From: Arthrobacter sp. DWC3
GTDB taxonomy: Bacteria; Actinomycetota; Actinomycetes; Actinomycetales; Micrococcaceae
NCBI RefSeq assembly: GCF_002929375.1
Contig: NZ_PJIP01000017.1
Location: 1 to 47,817 of the forward strand
Direction of reading: 5' to 3'
Length of the DNA: 47,817 nt
Positions within the stretch are counted from its first letter, which is position 1, and each line of letters starts with the position of its first letter. Below the pieces are notes generated by a model. That model worked only from the letters and a program-made list of their open reading frames with translations. It had not been told where the DNA came from and ran no database searches. Position numbers and translations under genes: made by a program. Below, one piece after another: positions 1-7,891 of this stretch.

Positions 1-114
1 AGACCCGGCCGCACCCGAACCCCACGACGCAACACCTACTGGCAAACAGGCAAAACCACCAACCAGGAACCCACACAGAGACCGCCCTCACCCGCGCCGG
101 TCCGCCCCGGCTGA
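1..114 (+). CDS. Possible 3' end of a truncated ORF at the window edge
   Basis: Frame 1 is open from the first base to a TGA at 112-114. It encodes about 37 basic and proline-rich residues including RRNTYWQTGK. The arginine-rich, Tyr-Trp-containing tail resembles C-termini of 13E12/HNH-type proteins of Micrococcaceae, but the stretch is far too short to assign. It could equally be non-coding. Bases 115-204 hold nothing that I recognise. Confidence 0.2.
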   Translation, partial: RPGRTRTPRRNTYWQTGKTTNQEPTQRPPSPAPVRPG

Positions 115-204
115 CGGCAGTGGCCTGTCAGGAGGTCGCCGTCAGCGGGACATCGTCTGTCGGGCCTGCCGCATCGGGCTCTGATCCAGACCGACTACCA
201 GCGC

Positions 205-1482
205 CTAGGGCGTACTGTCGCCAGCTCCCGCCTCGTGGTCGAGACGCAGGCGACGGGGAGCAGAACGGTCGTAGCGAAGCCGCACCTCGTGGTAGCGCCA
301 CGCCCAGAAGATCCCCGCCGCAGCTGCGATGAGTCCAGAGGCCGCAGCGACCCCTAAACTCCACCGCGGACCGAAGGCGTCGGAGACCCAGCCCACCACC
401 GGCGCACCCAGCGGAGTCCCACCGAGGAAGATCGCGAAGTAGAGCGCCATGACGCGGCCACGCATCACCGGATCGGTCGTGGTCTGCACGTACGCGTTGG
501 CACTGGTCATGAGCGTCAGCGCGAACAGGCCCACCGGCACGAGCGCCAGCCCGAACAGCCAGAGCGTCGGAGCCAGGGCCGCGAGGATGCAGGCGAGCCC
601 GAACGCCGCCGAAGCCCCGAAGACGAACCGCAGACGGGGACGGTCCCGCCGTGCTGACAGCAGGGCCCCTGCGACGGACCCGATGGCCATCACGGATGAG
701 AGGACACCGAAGACACCGGCGTCCTGCCCGAACTCCGTGCGGGCCATGGAGGCGATGAAGACCGCGAAATTCAGGCCGAACGTACCAACGATGAAGATCG
801 CGAGCAGCACCATCATGAGGTCCGGCCGGTGCCGTACGTAGGCGAACCCTGCCCGGATCCTGCCCTTGCCCGGCGCCTGCCGCGGTTGCTTGTTCAGCTC
901 GGAACTGCGCATCGCAAGGAGTACGTAGACCATCGCACCGAAGGTCAGGGCATTGATGAGGAACACCCAGCCGGGGCCGACCCCCGCCGTCAGGAGGCCC
1001 GCGATCGCCGGACCGATCAGGCGTGCACCGTTGAAGGAGGCACTGTTGAGGGCCACGGCATTGGGCAGGTACTCGTCACGCACGAGCTCGGACACGAAGG
1101 CCTGCCGCGCCGGGGCGTCGAAGGCCGAGACGATACCGAGCGCCAGGGCGAACGCATAGACGTGCCACAGCACGGCGACGTCGAGCAGGACCATCACGCC
1201 GAGCCCCACCCCGAGGAGCGCCATGCCCACCTGCGTGACGGCGAGCAGACGGCGCCGGTCGACACTGTCCGCAATGAGGCCCGCCCACGGGGCGATCACG
1301 AGCTGCGGCCCCAGCTGCAGGGCCATGACGATGCCGAGAGCCGATGCGTTCTGCGGCGTGAGGATGTCGTAGACCAGCCAGTCCTGGGCCGTCCGCTGCA
1401 TCCACGTGCCGATATTGGAGATCAGGGCCCCGATGAACCAGAGCCTGTAGTTGTGGATGCCGAGCGATCGGAAGGTACTCAT
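205..1482 (-). CDS. MFS transporter, EntS/MFS_3-like exporter
   Basis: Predicted 425-residue inner-membrane transporter of the major facilitator superfamily. The N-terminus (FRSLGIHNYRLWFIG) and the loop after TM2 (GLIADSVDRRRLL, a motif-A variant) are typical of the MFS_3/EntS branch, which exports siderophores or drugs. About 12 hydrophobic segments run from residue 15 to 400, followed by a polar basic tail. ATG at 1482 is preferred; an in-frame GTG at 1491 gives three more residues. The start lies only about 34 bases after the DUF3027 stop on the same strand, so it is probably the last gene of the cold-shock/DUF3027 transcript. The substrate cannot be told from sequence. Confidence 0.85.
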   Translation of the reverse strand: MSTFRSLGIHNYRLWFIGALISNIGTWMQRTAQDWLVYDILTPQNASALGIVMALQLGPQLVIAPWAGLIADSVDRRRLLAVTQVGMALLGVGLGVMVLLDVAVLWHVYAFALALGIVSAFDAPARQAFVSELVRDEYLPNAVALNSASFNGARLIGPAIAGLLTAGVGPGWVFLINALTFGAMVYVLLAMRSSELNKQPRQAPGKGRIRAGFAYVRHRPDLMMVLLAIFIVGTFGLNFAVFIASMARTEFGQDAGVFGVLSSVMAIGSVAGALLSARRDRPRLRFVFGASAAFGLACILAALAPTLWLFGLALVPVGLFALTLMTSANAYVQTTTDPVMRGRVMALYFAIFLGGTPLGAPVVGWVSDAFGPRWSLGVAAASGLIAAAAGIFWAWRYHEVRLRYDRSAPRRLRLDHEAGAGDSTP

Positions 1483-1516
1483 GGTTGTCACATTCCGCTA
1501 CGGCGCCACAGGGCCG

Positions 1517-2065
1517 TCACCCGGCGTCGGAGGCTTCCGCGGCGTCGGCGCCCGACTCGGGCTCGTCGGAGGATGCTGCGGAGGACGTCCCGTCCCCGAC
1601 CTGACCCACGCCGTCGGCCGCCGACGGCTCGTCCGTCTGAGAGTCCTCGGGACGCACGCGCTCGGACCATGGCAGCCACTCGGGCGCGATGAGCGACGCC
1701 GCGGACGGCAGCAGACCCACCTCGCACACCGTCACGTCCTTGCTACGCGCCACACGGGCGACACTCGAGTACCAGTGCCATCCTCCGTACCCAGGCACGA
1801 ATGCCTCGAACCGGTGCGTGACGAGACGCTCGCCCTCGACGACCGCGGAGACGTGGCGGCCGACCTGCTCCTCCGGCGCGACCTCGAGGATGCCCGCGCG
1901 GGCACGGTCCACGGCGGCTTCGAGCACGACGTCAGTCTTGGGGATGCGGCGCGATGCCCGGGGCTTGCGGGGCGTCTCGACCGGAGCGCTCGTCGGATCC
2001 TCGGCCGACGTCACGGCATCGACGGGAGCAGCGGAGTCGGCAGTCTCAAGGTTGCTCGAGGTCAT
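1517..2065 (-). CDS. DUF3027 family protein
   Basis: 182-residue cytoplasmic protein. The conserved core (about residues 43-135) carries VPGYGGWHWYSSVARVARS and LIAPEWLPWSERVRP, the signature of DUF3027, an actinobacterial family of unknown function. Flanking segments (residues 1-40 and 136-182) are Ala/Ser/Asp/Glu-rich and probably disordered, so the protein is on the short side for the family. It starts 9 bases after the cold-shock gene stop, suggesting co-transcription and perhaps translational coupling. No catalytic motif is visible. Confidence 0.85.
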   Translation of the reverse strand: MTSSNLETADSAAPVDAVTSAEDPTSAPVETPRKPRASRRIPKTDVVLEAAVDRARAGILEVAPEEQVGRHVSAVVEGERLVTHRFEAFVPGYGGWHWYSSVARVARSKDVTVCEVGLLPSAASLIAPEWLPWSERVRPEDSQTDEPSAADGVGQVGDGTSSAASSDEPESGADAAEASDAG

Positions 2066-2074
2066 GATCGAAGC

Positions 2075-2458
2075 CTACGCGTCGAGGTCGTCGGCGACGG
2101 CCCTCAGCACGGCCGCGACCTTCGAGGCATGCGCCTTCTCGGGGTACCGGCCCTTGCGGAGGCCGTTGGACACCCCGTCGAGGAGCTTGATGAGGTCCTC
2201 GGTGATGACGGCCATGTCATCGGCACTCTTGCGCGTGGCCTTGACCACCGAAGGTGCCTGCTCGAGGATGCGCGCGGAGAGCGCCTGGGGTCCACGACGC
2301 CCGTCGGCCACACCGAACTCGAGCTTCGTGCCGACCTTCACCTCGCTCACCCCGGCGGGCAGCGCCGAGGCGTGCAGGAACACTTCCTTGCCGTCGTCCG
2401 TGGACAGGAACCCGAAGCCCTTGTCCGCGTCGAACCACTTCACTTTGCCGATGGGCAC
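2075..2458 (-). CDS. Cold-shock domain protein with C-terminal extension
   Basis: 127 residues. The N-terminal 65 residues are a cold-shock OB-fold with both RNA-binding motifs: KGFGFLS (RNP1) and VFLHASAL (RNP2-like). The C-terminal half (about 70-127, KSADDMAVITEDLIKLLDG onward) is a helical extension found in the long actinobacterial Csp type. The expected role is nucleic-acid chaperone in cold or stress adaptation. The start is GTG, preceded by AAGAGG about 10 bases upstream. It heads the minus-strand operon with the DUF3027 and MFS genes and is divergent from 2639. Confidence 0.92.
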   Translation of the reverse strand: MPIGKVKWFDADKGFGFLSTDDGKEVFLHASALPAGVSEVKVGTKLEFGVADGRRGPQALSARILEQAPSVVKATRKSADDMAVITEDLIKLLDGVSNGLRKGRYPEKAHASKVAAVLRAVADDLDA

Positions 2459-2638
2459 GTCGTCTACCTCTTCTTAGCTGTACCGGGCGGCGAGCGCTCA
2501 CGGTCCGGGCCCCGATCCGCGAGCGATCCGGTGACCCGGTGCCCGGGCGCACTGCCTACGCCGGGGAAGTCTGTACCCCCTAGGATATAGCGTCTCCCGA
2601 GGCCGCCGTCGCCGTGGTTCTTGTAGTCTGGGACGGCT

Positions 2639-2923
2639 ATGATCCCCGACGAACCGGCACCCGCCCACTCCCCCGATCCCCTGCAGAGCGCAACCCACGA
2701 CGCCCAGGACGAGCGATCCCCCGGCCGGTCGGTGGTGCTGATCCTCGCGGTCGCCTTCGCGGCCGTGGGGCTGATCTCGCTCGCAGCGATCCTCGCCACC
2801 GCTTTCCTCCAGGGGTCGGTGTGGCCCGGTTTCGTGCTCGCCACCTACTTCTGCCTGCCCATCGCCTTCGTCCTGATGGCATCACTGGTCGTCTGGTCGG
2901 CCGTCTCCCGCCGCAGGTCCTGA
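2639..2923 (+). CDS. Small two-TM membrane protein
   Basis: 94 residues: a polar Pro/Asp-rich N-terminus (1-30), then two hydrophobic helices (about 33-55 and 62-87) and a basic RRRS end that should face the cytoplasm. I do not recognise the family. Similar small proteins sit in front of the helicase pair in related actinobacteria as far as I recall (inference). A possible -10 (TAGTCT at 2623-2628) lies very close to the ATG, so the mRNA leader is short or absent. Confidence 0.65.
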   Translation: MIPDEPAPAHSPDPLQSATHDAQDERSPGRSVVLILAVAFAAVGLISLAAILATAFLQGSVWPGFVLATYFCLPIAFVLMASLVVWSAVSRRRS

Positions 2924-2988
2924 CCTCACCGCGTCCCGCGAGGACCGGCGGGCACCCGTACGGCCCGACCCGTGTCGGAGGCGGCAGG

Positions 2989-2994
2989 TACCCT
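2989..2994 (+). promoter_or_regulatory. -10 element of a probable leaderless promoter
   Basis: TACCCT matches the actinobacterial TANNNT -10 and ends 7 bases before the ATG at 3002, which puts the transcription start on the start codon. The GGAGG before the ATG is too close (about 2 bases) to work as a normal Shine-Dalgarno site. Confidence 0.45.
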
Positions 2995-3001
2995 TGGAGG
3001 A

Positions 3002-5425
3002 ATGTCCGCCATCCGAGCACTGGCCGAACACCTGGCCCGCAGGAGCGACGACGACCTGCGCGGCCTGCTCGCCGTCAGGCCTGACCTCATCCTTCCCCCG
3101 GTGCCCGATTTCGCTGCGCTCGCAGCACGCGCATCCACCCGCGCCAGCCTGCAGCGCGCCCTCGAGAACGTCCCCCGACCGCACCTGCAGGTCCTCGAGG
3201 CGATCGTCGTCCTCAGCGACGACGACGGCGGCCCCGTCCCGCAGGCACGCCTCACCACCGCCTTCACGGCCCCGGATCCCGAAGCCCTCGACGCCGTCCT
3301 CGGGGACCTCCTCGCGCGTGCCTTGATCGTGGGATCCGCGTCGGAGGGCTTCCTGCCCGTCGGTGCGCTTCCCGATGCCGTCGGCCCGTACCCGGCCGGC
3401 CTCGGCCGGCCCTTCCGCGCGCTCGCCCGGTCGATTCCCCGCTTCGGTCCGGCACTGATCCAGGCCGTCCCGCTCCTCGACCCTGCTGCAGCCGATACGA
3501 CCGATCACACCCTGACGAGCGCATCCGCAGCACAGGCCCTCACCCACGTGACGGCGGACCCGGTCGCGTGGAACCGCGTCCTGGCCGACGCCCCCGAGGC
3601 CGCCACGACCCTCCTGTCCCGATTGCGGGACACGCCGGTCGGCTCGACGGCCGCCGGCAGTGACGGCGTCACCCAGCCGGCCGTGCGCTGGCTGCAGGAC
3701 CGGTGCCTGCTCGCACCACTGGACGCCCTGCACGTGGAACTGCCGCGCAGCGTCGGCATGGCACTGCGCGGACATGCCGTTTTCGCCTCCCTCGAGATCC
3801 AACCGCCCACCACCACGGGGAGCACCACCCGAGCGAGCCTGCGCGACAACGCTGCCTTCGGCGCCATCGCTGAGACCCTCCGGCTCATGACCGCCCTCCT
3901 CGGTTCCGTCGCTTCAACGCCCGTCGCCACCCTGCGCTCCGGCGGAGTCGGGGTGCGGGAGCTCCGCCGGGTCCGCGAGGCGCTGCGCATCGACGACGGC
4001 GCCACCGCGTGGCTGCTGGAACTGGCGGCCGCCGTCGGGCTCCTCACCCTCGATCCGGACGATTCACGCTGGAAGACGTCGCGGCTCGATGCCTGGGAGG
4101 CCCTGGACCGGGACGCCCAGTGGCTCCTCCTCGTGGAGGGGTGGCTGGCCGTGGACCGCGCACCGGCACTCGTGGGCTCCCGGATGCCCGACGGGACCGC
4201 GATCAACGCCCTCGCCGCCGAGGCGTCCCGGCCCGACGGCCCGATGGTGCGCCAGCGGCTCCTGGCCGTCGCCGTCGAACTGTCCGACGCCGTCGGACCC
4301 TCCGACCCCGTGAGCGAGGACCGGGCCGCCGCTGTACCGGTCCTCGACGAACCGTCCGTCGTCGGCCTCGCCTCTTGGCACCAGCCTCGCCTGCACCGGC
4401 GGTTCGCACGCCTGCTACCGGGCATGCTCACCGAAGCCGCATCCCTCGGGCTGACCGGCAGCGGCGCCCTCACCGAAGCCGGTCGGCTGGTCGCCGGGGG
4501 TCGCTTCGAGGACGCCGCGCTCACCGTCCGCGACGCCCTGCCCGAGCCGGTCTCGCAGGTGGTCCTGCAGGCGGACCTCACGGCTGTCGCACCCGGATAC
4601 CTGCAGCCGGAGGTCGCCCGTGGCCTGCTGCGCATGGCCACCCCCGAGGGACAGGGTCCGGCGACCACCTACCGCTTCTCCGCGGACTCCATCCGTGCCG
4701 CGCTCGACGCCGGCGAGGACGCACCGTCGATCCTCGCCTTCCTGCGTTCCTCCTCGATCACCGAGGTCCCACAGGCACTGACGTATCTCGTGGAGGACAC
4801 GGCGTCGCGATACGGCAGGCTCCGGGTGGGGCGGGCCGGGAGCTATCTGCGCACCGAGGACGACGCCGTCGCCGCCGCTGTCCTGGCCGATCCGCGCGCC
4901 GCGGTGCTCGGCGTCGTCCAGATCGCACCGACCGTCCTGGTGTCACCTGCGTCCGCCCCGGAGCTGACCGCACTCCTGCGCGATCTCGGGTTCTCGCCGG
5001 CGTCCGACGCCGTCGCCGTCGTCGCCACTTCCCCTGCACAGGCCGACCCGGTCACGACAGCACGCGTACCGCCCGACCAGCTGAGATCCCGGCTGAACCC
5101 CTGGTCGGTGGCGGAGGAGGAGATCGCCACGCAGCTCGAGGCGCTGCGCTCGGCGAGGCCGCTCCCCGCGGACCCGGCCGGCGGCTCCGACAGCGAGACG
5201 CTGCTGGGGCTCGAGACCCTGCGTGCGGCCATCCGGTCCCGCAGCCGCATCCGCCTCGGCACCGCGGACAGCGAGGGGAATCACGTACGCCAGGTCCTTG
5301 TTCCACTCTCGGTATCGGGAGGCCGCCTGCGCGTGGTGGATCCCGAGACACAGGTGGAGAAAGTCGTGTCCGTGCATCGCGTCATGGATGTGGAAATCCT
5401 CGAAGGGAGCATCGCAGATGGCTGA
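3002..5425 (+). CDS. Helicase-associated protein (Helicase_C_3/XPB N-terminal-like, WYL-like C-terminus)
   Basis: 807 residues, cytoplasmic. It is the usual partner gene of bacterial XPB. The N-terminus (SAIRALAEHLARRSDDDLRG) is the family opening; the centre consists of winged-helix-like repeats. Residues about 555-675 hold a domain clearly similar to the N-terminus of the XPB encoded next door: shared features are an initial YR, a VPxAL segment, an EDT and the block SRYGRLR. The last 70 residues (AIRSRSRIRLGTAD onward) look like a WYL-type beta domain. An upstream GTG at 2972 would add 10 residues, but ATG 3002 fits the family N-terminus. The end overlaps the XPB start by 8 bases, so the two proteins are probably made together and act in one DNA-repair or nucleic-acid-remodelling complex. 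Confidence 0.85.
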   Translation: MSAIRALAEHLARRSDDDLRGLLAVRPDLILPPVPDFAALAARASTRASLQRALENVPRPHLQVLEAIVVLSDDDGGPVPQARLTTAFTAPDPEALDAVLGDLLARALIVGSASEGFLPVGALPDAVGPYPAGLGRPFRALARSIPRFGPALIQAVPLLDPAAADTTDHTLTSASAAQALTHVTADPVAWNRVLADAPEAATTLLSRLRDTPVGSTAAGSDGVTQPAVRWLQDRCLLAPLDALHVELPRSVGMALRGHAVFASLEIQPPTTTGSTTRASLRDNAAFGAIAETLRLMTALLGSVASTPVATLRSGGVGVRELRRVREALRIDDGATAWLLELAAAVGLLTLDPDDSRWKTSRLDAWEALDRDAQWLLLVEGWLAVDRAPALVGSRMPDGTAINALAAEASRPDGPMVRQRLLAVAVELSDAVGPSDPVSEDRAAAVPVLDEPSVVGLASWHQPRLHRRFARLLPGMLTEAASLGLTGSGALTEAGRLVAGGRFEDAALTVRDALPEPVSQVVLQADLTAVAPGYLQPEVARGLLRMATPEGQGPATTYRFSADSIRAALDAGEDAPSILAFLRSSSITEVPQALTYLVEDTASRYGRLRVGRAGSYLRTEDDAVAAAVLADPRAAVLGVVQIAPTVLVSPASAPELTALLRDLGFSPASDAVAVVATSPAQADPVTTARVPPDQLRSRLNPWSVAEEEIATQLEALRSARPLPADPAGGSDSETLLGLETLRAAIRSRSRIRLGTADSEGNHVRQVLVPLSVSGGRLRVVDPETQVEKVVSVHRVMDVEILEGSIADG

Positions 5426-7100
5426 CGGGCCTTTGATCGTCCAGAGTGACAAGACCATCCTGCTCGAGGTCGACCACGAGCAGGCCACCGAGGCCCGGCA
5501 TGCGATCGCCGCGTTCGCGGAACTGGAACGCGCCCCCGAGCACGTGCACAGCTACCGCCTCACGCCGCTGGGCCTGTGGAACGCACGCGCTGCAGGGCTC
5601 GACGCCGAGCGCGTCCTCGACACGCTCCTGAAGTACTCACGCTTCCCGGTGCCGCATGCCCTCCTGATCGACATCGAGGACACCATGTCCCGGTACGGCC
5701 GACTCCGCCTCGAGAAGGACCCGCAGCACGGGCTGGTGCTGCGCACCACCGACTACCCCGTGCTCGAGGAGGTGATGCATGCCAAGAAGATCCAGCCCCT
5801 GCTCGGCCCGAGGATCGACGGCGAGACCGTCGTCGTCCACTCCTCGCAGCGCGGCCAGCTCAAGCAGCTGCTGCTGAAACTCGGATGGCCCGCCGAGGAC
5901 CTCGCGGGCTACGTGGACGGCACACCGCACCCGATCGTGCTCGACGAGGACGGCTGGGCACTCCGCCCGTACCAGCAGCTCGCCGTCGAGAACTTCTGGT
6001 CGGGCGGCTCCGGCGTCGTCGTCCTGCCCTGCGGCGCCGGCAAGACCCTCGTGGGCGCCGCCGCGATGGCGACGAGCCAGACCACCACACTGATCCTCGT
6101 GACCAACACGGTCTCGGCACGGCAGTGGAAAGACGAGCTGCTGAAGCGCACCTCGCTCACGGAGGACGAGATCGGTGAGTACTCCGGTGCCGTGAAGCAG
6201 GTACGGCCCGTGACCATCGCGACCTACCAGGTCCTCACGACCAGGCGTGGCGGACTGTACCCGCACCTCGAACTGCTCGACGCGAACGACTGGGGTCTGA
6301 TCGTGTACGACGAGGTCCACCTCCTCCCGGCCCCGATCTTCAAGATGACCGCAGACCTGCAGGCACGCCGCCGCCTCGGCCTCACGGCGACCCTCGTCCG
6401 CGAGGACGGCCGTGAGGGAGAGGTGTTCTCGCTGATCGGGCCGAAGCGCTACGACGCGCCGTGGAAGGACATCGAGGCACAGGGCTACATCGCCCCGGCC
6501 GACTGCGTGGAGGTACGGGTGGACCTGCCGCGGGACGAGCGGGTCGCGTACGCGATGGCCGAGGACGCCGACAAGTACCGCCTCTGCTCGACGTCGGACA
6601 CGAAGTCGGACGTGGTGGAGAAGCTCGTCGCGGCACACAAGGACGAGCAGCTGCTCGTCATCGGCCAGTACATCGACCAGCTCGACGACCTCGCGGCACG
6701 GCTCGACGCCCCGGTGATCAAGGGTGAGACCACGGTCAAGGAGCGGCAACGGCTCTTCGACGCCTTCCGCACCGGCGAGGTCCACGTCCTCGTGGTCTCC
6801 AAGGTCGCGAACTTCTCGATCGACCTGCCCGAGGCGTCGGTGGCCATCCAGGTCTCGGGCTCGTTCGGGTCACGCCAGGAGGAGGCCCAGCGCCTCGGGC
6901 GGCTGCTACGACCCAAGACCGACGGGCGGGCCGCCCGCTTCTACACCGTCGTCGCCCGGGACACCCTCGACCAGGACTTCGCCGCGAAGCGCCAGCGGTT
7001 CCTCGCCGAGCAGGGCTACGCGTACCGGATCCTCGATGCCGCTTCCATCGGGGATGCGCCGACCAGGGGGACCGGGGGCGCCCCCACCGGGGAGAAGTAG
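5418..7100 (+). CDS. DNA repair helicase XPB (SF2 ATPase)
   Basis: 560 residues. Domains: damage-recognition-like N-terminus (about 1-165), helicase core 1 (about 180-345) and core 2 (about 370-530). Visible motifs: Walker A PCGAGKT (204-210), DEVH box (298-301), motif III LTATL, the XPB RED motif (328-330) and motif VI QRLGRLLRP. XPB is a 3'-5' helicase or translocase that opens DNA; bacterial copies, as in mycobacteria, are ATPases without TFIIH. The ATG at 5418 has a GAAGGGAG ribosome site 8 bases upstream and overlaps the upstream gene end (ATGGCTGA), indicating coupling. Open frame upstream to 5223 is shadow. Confidence 0.95.
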   Translation: MADGPLIVQSDKTILLEVDHEQATEARHAIAAFAELERAPEHVHSYRLTPLGLWNARAAGLDAERVLDTLLKYSRFPVPHALLIDIEDTMSRYGRLRLEKDPQHGLVLRTTDYPVLEEVMHAKKIQPLLGPRIDGETVVVHSSQRGQLKQLLLKLGWPAEDLAGYVDGTPHPIVLDEDGWALRPYQQLAVENFWSGGSGVVVLPCGAGKTLVGAAAMATSQTTTLILVTNTVSARQWKDELLKRTSLTEDEIGEYSGAVKQVRPVTIATYQVLTTRRGGLYPHLELLDANDWGLIVYDEVHLLPAPIFKMTADLQARRRLGLTATLVREDGREGEVFSLIGPKRYDAPWKDIEAQGYIAPADCVEVRVDLPRDERVAYAMAEDADKYRLCSTSDTKSDVVEKLVAAHKDEQLLVIGQYIDQLDDLAARLDAPVIKGETTVKERQRLFDAFRTGEVHVLVVSKVANFSIDLPEASVAIQVSGSFGSRQEEAQRLGRLLRPKTDGRAARFYTVVARDTLDQDFAAKRQRFLAEQGYAYRILDAASIGDAPTRGTGGAPTGEK

Positions 7101-7159
7101 CCCAGCGTCCAGGGAGCAACCCCACAGGAACGCTCCAGCCAATTCACAGACAACGTGCG

Positions 7160-7165
7160 GATACT
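7160..7165 (+). promoter_or_regulatory. -10 element of a possible leaderless promoter
   Basis: GATACT ends 6 bases before the GTG start at 7172 and no Shine-Dalgarno sequence is present. No clear -35 is seen. Confidence 0.35.
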
Positions 7166-7171
7166 GATGCG

Positions 7172-7882
7172 GTGAAGAAAACAGCCCCCGAAGCGAAACT
7201 GCTGGTCGTCGACGACGAACCGAACATCCGCGAGCTCCTGTCCACCTCGCTCCGGTTCGCCGGCTTCGACGTCGTCGCCGCGGCGAACGGGCGTGACGCC
7301 CTCGCCGCCGCCGAGACGCACAACCCCGATCTCGCCGTCCTCGACGTCATGCTCCCCGACATGGACGGCTTCACCGTCACGCGGCGGCTGCGGGCTGCCG
7401 GTCGCCACTTCCCCGTGGTCTTCCTGACCGCCCGCGACGACACGGACGACAAGGTCACCGGCCTGACGGTCGGCGGCGACGACTACGTCACGAAGCCGTT
7501 CAGCCTCGACGAGGTCGTAGCGCGCATCCGGGCCGTCCTGCGCCGCACGCACCCCCTCGAGGACGACGACGCCGTGATCCGCGTCGACGACCTGGAGCTC
7601 GACGACGACGCCCACGAGGTACGGCGCGGAGGGGAGATCATCGACCTCTCCCCCACCGAGTTCAAGCTCCTGCGCTACCTCATGATGAACCCGAACCGCG
7701 TGCTCTCGAAGGCGCAGATCCTCGACCACGTCTGGGAGTACGACTTCAACGGCGACGCCTCGATCGTGGAGTCCTACATCTCCTACCTGCGCCGGAAGAT
7801 CGACCGGAACCCCGATGCGGTGGCCCTGATCCAGACCAAGCGCGGCGTGGGATACCTGCTCCGCACCGCCGACAAGCGGTAG
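7172..7882 (+). CDS. OmpR/PhoB-type response regulator
   Basis: 236 residues. Receiver domain (about 8-122) with acidic pair D14-D15, phosphoacceptor D58 (AVLDVMLPDMDG), the switch Thr in FLTAR and the conserved Lys in YVTKPFS. The C-terminal winged-helix domain (about 138-234) has LSPTEFKLLRYLM and the recognition region VESYISYLRRKID, followed by the usual TKRGVGYLLR. It binds DNA as a dimer when phosphorylated by the kinase starting 10 bases downstream. It resembles MprA/TrcR-type actinobacterial regulators; the exact orthologue is uncertain. The start is GTG, possibly leaderless. Confidence 0.95.
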   Translation: MKKTAPEAKLLVVDDEPNIRELLSTSLRFAGFDVVAAANGRDALAAAETHNPDLAVLDVMLPDMDGFTVTRRLRAAGRHFPVVFLTARDDTDDKVTGLTVGGDDYVTKPFSLDEVVARIRAVLRRTHPLEDDDAVIRVDDLELDDDAHEVRRGGEIIDLSPTEFKLLRYLMMNPNRVLSKAQILDHVWEYDFNGDASIVESYISYLRRKIDRNPDAVALIQTKRGVGYLLRTADKR

Positions 7883-7891
7883 CGCAGCCCT

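Noticed and set aside
1451-2590. A 379-codon plus-strand frame opposite the DUF3027 and cold-shock genes
   Set aside because: Shadow of two recognised families; no conserved domain.
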